Source of the DNA: Guadua angustifolia
Taxonomy: Eukaryota > Streptophyta > Magnoliopsida > Poales > Poaceae
DNA: 64,000 nt
Assembly: GCA_036346375.1 (NCBI GenBank)
Contig: CM070508.1
Coordinates: forward strand, 38,026,862-38,090,861
Reading direction: 5' to 3'
The notes below the pieces were generated by a model, which was not told where the DNA came from, searched no databases, and saw nothing but the letters and a program-made list of their open reading frames with translations. A program made the position numbers and the translations under genes. Shown in pieces: positions 60,276-64,000 of this stretch (positions within the stretch are counted from its first letter, which is position 1; each line of letters opens with the position of its first letter).

Positions 60276-60808
60276 GGTTAAAAATTTAGTTGTGGATGCA
60301 ATTGTCCATTGTGCCCTTGCATTAATTGTTGGTTAATTCCTCAAAACACCATGCAGATCACGTCAGTGCTCCTACCCCCACAAGCGCTCAAAACATCGTT
60401 TTCTTGCCTTGGAATGCCAGCGCTCCAGGCGCTCCCAAAGCGTATTCGAGACATGACAAAGATAGATGAACAACACACACAGTTGTAACTTTAACATCTA
60501 TGATATCATACAAATTAAGCAATCATCTTTCCACATTACATTACAAAATGCATCATTTTACGTCTGTCTGGGATGACAAAATCGGTGAAAACAGCAATCC
60601 CAGTTCACACAGCTTAGGATTCAGACTCATCATGAAAACGGCAAAATGCATCATCTTCTATGATAAAGACCACACAGCACATGATTCTAACTCATCATGA
60701 ATGCAAAATTTATCCAGAGACTGAGTAGATTGTCCCATTTGTACAAAATTTTCAAGTTGCTACTTGGTAAGATTCATAGAGTTTGTCTATTCAAATAGCT
60801 TCTCCCGA

Positions 60809-62095
60809 TCACTCTCTTATTGCAAACAAAGCATTGGCAAGATTATCACGGAATACGTTCATGTCTTGATCTTCGTCACCTAAATGACAATTAGCACCAC
60901 TTCGTTGAGATGAAGATGCGCAGGATTGGCATGTAGTTTTCATCACGATCACACATGTCAAAGTCGCATCCGCCATTGCACTTTCTCGAGCGAAGTTATG
61001 GAGGGCCATGCATGCAAGTATTATTTGGGTTTGCTTCATCATTGGATATCTTGGTAAGTCCAACAAAATCGCCACTTCATCTTCAAAACTCCAAATGAGC
61101 GCTCGATGGCGTTTGAAGAGATGAATGTAAATAATTGAATACCTCCTTTTTCCTGTTGGTCTTGGGCCTTGTCGAAACTCCGGTAAATGATACTTCGTCC
61201 TTATGCGGTGCAAGATAACCCACTCGATTAGGGTAGCCCGAGTCCACCAGATAAAATTTCCCTAGAAAAATTGAACAATAGAAATTTGTAAACAATAGAA
61301 AAATAGAAATATAACAAGTAAGATAAGATACCAACAAGTGAGTTTACCTGGTGGAGGATGTGGGAACTTGTCGCCATATTTGCGTATAGCATCATTGAAC
61401 ACTCTCATGTCATGTACCGATCCTGGCCATCCCGCCACAACAAAGGTGAACCTCATGTCAAAGTCACATATAGCCAACACGTTTTGAGTGGAATATCCAT
61501 GGCGACCGACATGTTGAAGGACCTTTGACGCTGGCACGACAACAGTACATCGTCCCATCTATTGCTCCAATGCGATTATCGAAATGTGGTGAAAGCGAGG
61601 ACCTTGTAGTCTAGGATGCCTTTGTTCTAAATTCTGGATCTCTTGGTTTGATAATATCTGCTGAGAGCATGTAGACACTATGCAACACTTTTTCAAATTT
61701 CCGACTAATCGTCTCGGTTGACCTCTCGAAACGATTTTCAGCTTGTCTAATAGATTGCGGGGCACCAATGATCCATAAAAACATGGCTAAAGCCTCTACA
61801 GACAACATCTTCTTAGTTGACTTTAAGCCATATGATGACACTAGCAAATAATGTAGCTGATCAAAAAGTTCCCTACTCATCCTAAACATGTTGAAGCAAG
61901 ATGTTGGATTGTTAAGGGTTATCATAACCCAATCATATCCAGACAATACGGGTTCTCTCATCTTGGATTTGTTCATGAAAGTATCATCATAATACATACC
62001 AAATATGCATGTAAAGGCACCATATTCTTGCATCATATCCAGTTGATTCCGTGCAACTTCAAGTGTTTCATCCTCATCATCACTTGAAGAAAAGC
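60809..62095 (-). pseudogene. PIF/Harbinger transposase (DDE), frameshifted
   Basis: A nuclease that would cut the transposon from DNA. The 5' part, 61611-62036, is an N-terminal helix-turn-helix region of DUF8040 type (MSRELFDQLHYLL ... LAMFLWIIGAPQSIRQ ... TISRKFEKVLHSVYML). The DDE domain follows in shifted frames: GAIDGT (first Asp, about 61555), HVGRHGYSTQNVLAICDFDM and WPGSVHDMRVFNDAI (second Asp, about 61415). An intron with good GT..AG (61260-61347) precedes FYLVDSGYPNRVGYLAP, then AIERSFGVLKMKW (Glu, about 61100) and IILACMALHNFARES, ending at 60809 in MNVFRDNLANALF. All three catalytic residues remain, but several frameshifts break the gene. Confidence 0.87.
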
Positions 62096-62404
62096 TATTC
62101 TACAAACAACAGCAACAAAAATAACAGGCTCAAGATAACATGTAGAAGAAGCTGCATGTTCAGAATTGCCAACTCAAGGGCATGTTTAAATTGGCAACTC
62201 AAGCATTGTAGCAATATGTCAAATAAAATTCGGATTGTCACAACATAGTGCAATGGACAGAACAACAATACGGAACAAAGCTAAAAATAACAGGTTCATT
62301 CAAAGCAACATGTTCATAACAAAGATAATAGGTTCCTTCAAAATAACGGGTTCATAACAAACAACAGGTAGCAAATAACAGGTTCTTCATAAGCAACTAA
62401 GAAA
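62096..62404. other. Spacer between Harbinger genes with AACAGGTTC repeats
   Basis: No gene is seen. Between 62285 and 62400 the words AATAACAGGTTC, GGGTTCATAACAA and similar recur four to five times. Confidence 0.5.
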
Positions 62405-63310
62405 CTACTGCATGTTCCTCTCCTGGCACAATCTCTTTAACCAAGTAAGCCTTCCTTCGTTGGTGGTAAAGGTGAAGAAAATATCGCGATTTTCAGCTTT
62501 AACAAAAAGTTTGCTAGCCATGAAATGCTCAACACTTCCTTCCACTGCCCCACTTTCCACAGCTAAACGCATTGCTTGCTTGATGGATTCTGACCTGAAC
62601 TCCCCCTGCATCACCTTTTGGGCCACAACACTATTGGACTGCATAGTGTCCCATATTCCCTTCATGATCTTAACCATATGGCTCTTTGTTTTCTTCCTCG
62701 GACTAGTAACACATGTACTACTGCTACTAGCTCTTTTCATATTAGTGGTACTCATAGGACTACCATCATCACCTCCATCACATTAAATCGACTTTGTCAC
62801 CAATGTGTTCACGAGAATAGTGATGATGATCCATCCTGACGATATGCTCAAACATCATTTCAAGTTGATCAAGACACTCGGGGGCCATACAGAGCTTCTT
62901 CCATTCGGATTTTCCACGATAAAAAATAGAATAGGCGTTAATCAACAAATGCAGATGCAAAGACATAGTGAACAAGTATTATTCGAAAAAAAGAGTGCAC
63001 AAGTACCTTTGTGTGGGTTCTCCAAAACTTTTCATCGACCACCACCATTCCATTTGCCCGGCCAAGTCCGGTTTGTTTGTTCACCACAACCAAAAGCTAT
63101 AAAGCCCTTAAGCTGATCCCATCATTTTTCAATTTGAGTTTTCGAGTGTCGCAATCCTGTGCTTACATGGTACTTCTCACTTTGTTCTTATAGGTATCTT
63201 GGTCATTAATCCATTATTTCTATTACGGCCCTTATTTCTTCAATACAGATGTCACAAAACACAGCAGAATTGGCTGAATTCCAATTAGCCTTGTCATATT
63301 GGTCCTCCCT
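62405..63310 (-). pseudogene. PIF/Harbinger ORF1, Myb/SANT-like protein
   Basis: The second protein of Harbinger elements carries a Myb/SANT-like domain and is thought to help the transposase reach DNA. From the 63310 end the minus strand reads DKANWNSANSAVFCDICIEE, then stops, then TGLRHSKTQIEK and WDQLKGF (a Myb/SANT-like domain), then SEWKKLCMAPECLDQLEMMF and a basic stretch with PRKKTKSHMVKIMKGIW. The clean terminal frame 62405-62755 ends KRLCQERNMQ. Upstream parts carry stops and shifts near 63215, 63145 and 63010. It sits head-to-tail upstream of the transposase on the same strand. Confidence 0.75.
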
Positions 63311-64000
63311 CTATTGTAGATTTGGCACAAAAAAAAAGCAAAGTATCTAAGCATTTACAAATAAGTATAAAACACTGCAACTTAAAAGTTAGCTGTTAAA
63401 ATACACACATCCAAACATGGTTGGCATTCCTGAACCTTCACTCTTTGATGCTTACACATTCCTTGGCAGTAATTCTACCCTTCGCTTTGAACTTTTGCAT
63501 TTAGGCTGAGTAATGAGACTTACTTTTTCTCGTGATCTAAATACCCTACATTGGCGTAATATGTGTTTCAATGCAACATATTCAACCAAATCAACTTGAC
63601 CACTCATTGTTTTGCAAATGACAATGCTTTTTTTCCTCTTGGATAGTGACAAGACAATGCATTGCATGGAACAACATAGTAAATGAAGCTTCGGTTCTCT
63701 GGTTTCCAGGAATCCCGAACAATGGGTATTCTCCCCAAATAACACAAAAAAAATATGATTTAGGTGCATCGCATGGAACAACAAAAAACTATTAAAGGAG
63801 AATATATGCTTGCAATGGCATTGCATGGAACAACATAGTAAATCCTATTCACTTAACCAATTGTCATCTGGTATTTCCCTGAATGCCCATGACAAGGCAT
63901 TTCCCTAAAAGCTTTCTAGCTTCCTTTTTAACAACTTGGCTTAGAATTAGGATCTTACACTAGAGAAAAAAATACTCTAATCTCAAACTTCTCTTAGATG
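63311..64000. other. No gene seen; short direct repeats
   Basis: GCATTGCATGGAACAACATA followed by GTAAAT occurs near 63658 and 63815, with a partial copy near 63767. The open frame across 63452-63826 overlaps these repeats and has no recognisable motif. It is probably still within the Harbinger element. Confidence 0.4.

Noticed and set aside
63452..63826. 124-residue minus-strand frame
   Set aside because: It covers local direct repeats, is Cys/His/Phe-rich without a pattern, and has no family resemblance.

Overview
The window is repeat-dense plant nuclear DNA, almost certainly from a grass (Poaceae). It contains no intact host gene. Nearly every stretch belongs to nested or broken transposable elements of families common in grasses (Ty3/gypsy, Ty1/copia, CACTA, PIF/Harbinger, LINE), with solo LTRs and matching 5-bp target-site duplications (TSDs). 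The only host-derived sequence recognised is two degenerate gene pieces near the right end. The species cannot be named from the sequence.

Layout. 1-13763: a recombinant array LTR-internal-LTR-internal-LTR of a non-coding Ty3/gypsy-type element (LTR about 3.2 kb, internal about 3.0 kb, Met-tRNA primer site, no gag or pol). 13764-18043: its right flank, then a run of exactly 1001 T that looks like a 1000-base assembly gap, then a second copy of the last 2.9 kb. 18044-25075: a SIRE-like copia element on the minus strand, with a gag carrying one in-frame stop and no pol. 25076-42747: remains of a CACTA element whose DUF8039/Ulp1-type gene was hit by a copia solo LTR (TSD CCTCC) and whose 3' region holds another copia-type LTR. 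That LTR was hit by an 11.7-kb CRM-like gypsy element (TSD AAAGG), whose reverse transcriptase was in turn hit by a 3.9-kb pol-less element (TSD ATCTC). 44276-51137: a solo LTR of the same family as the left array (TSD ATATC) with a second solo LTR inside it (TSD CCTCC). 51547-52800: a CACTA end and a LINE tail. 52821-56221: a third related solo LTR, inverted (TSD GTAGG). 57.1-60.2 kb: callose-synthase-like and FES1-like (Hsp70 nucleotide exchange factor) gene fragments. 60.2-63.3 kb and beyond: a PIF/Harbinger element with a transposase and a Myb/SANT-like gene, both degenerate.

The most interesting signal is a block of about 140 bp inside every LTR of the large gypsy family. It forms a row of stem-loops whose arms differ between copies but remain complementary, the pattern expected of a conserved RNA or single-stranded DNA structure. 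Also notable are an array of short hairpins with a shared ACACA loop inside the SIRE-like LTR, and a cluster of primer-binding-site-like words beside its gag. Several oddities (the poly-T run, the duplicated flank, CTG-context discordances between copies) look like assembly or consensus artefacts.
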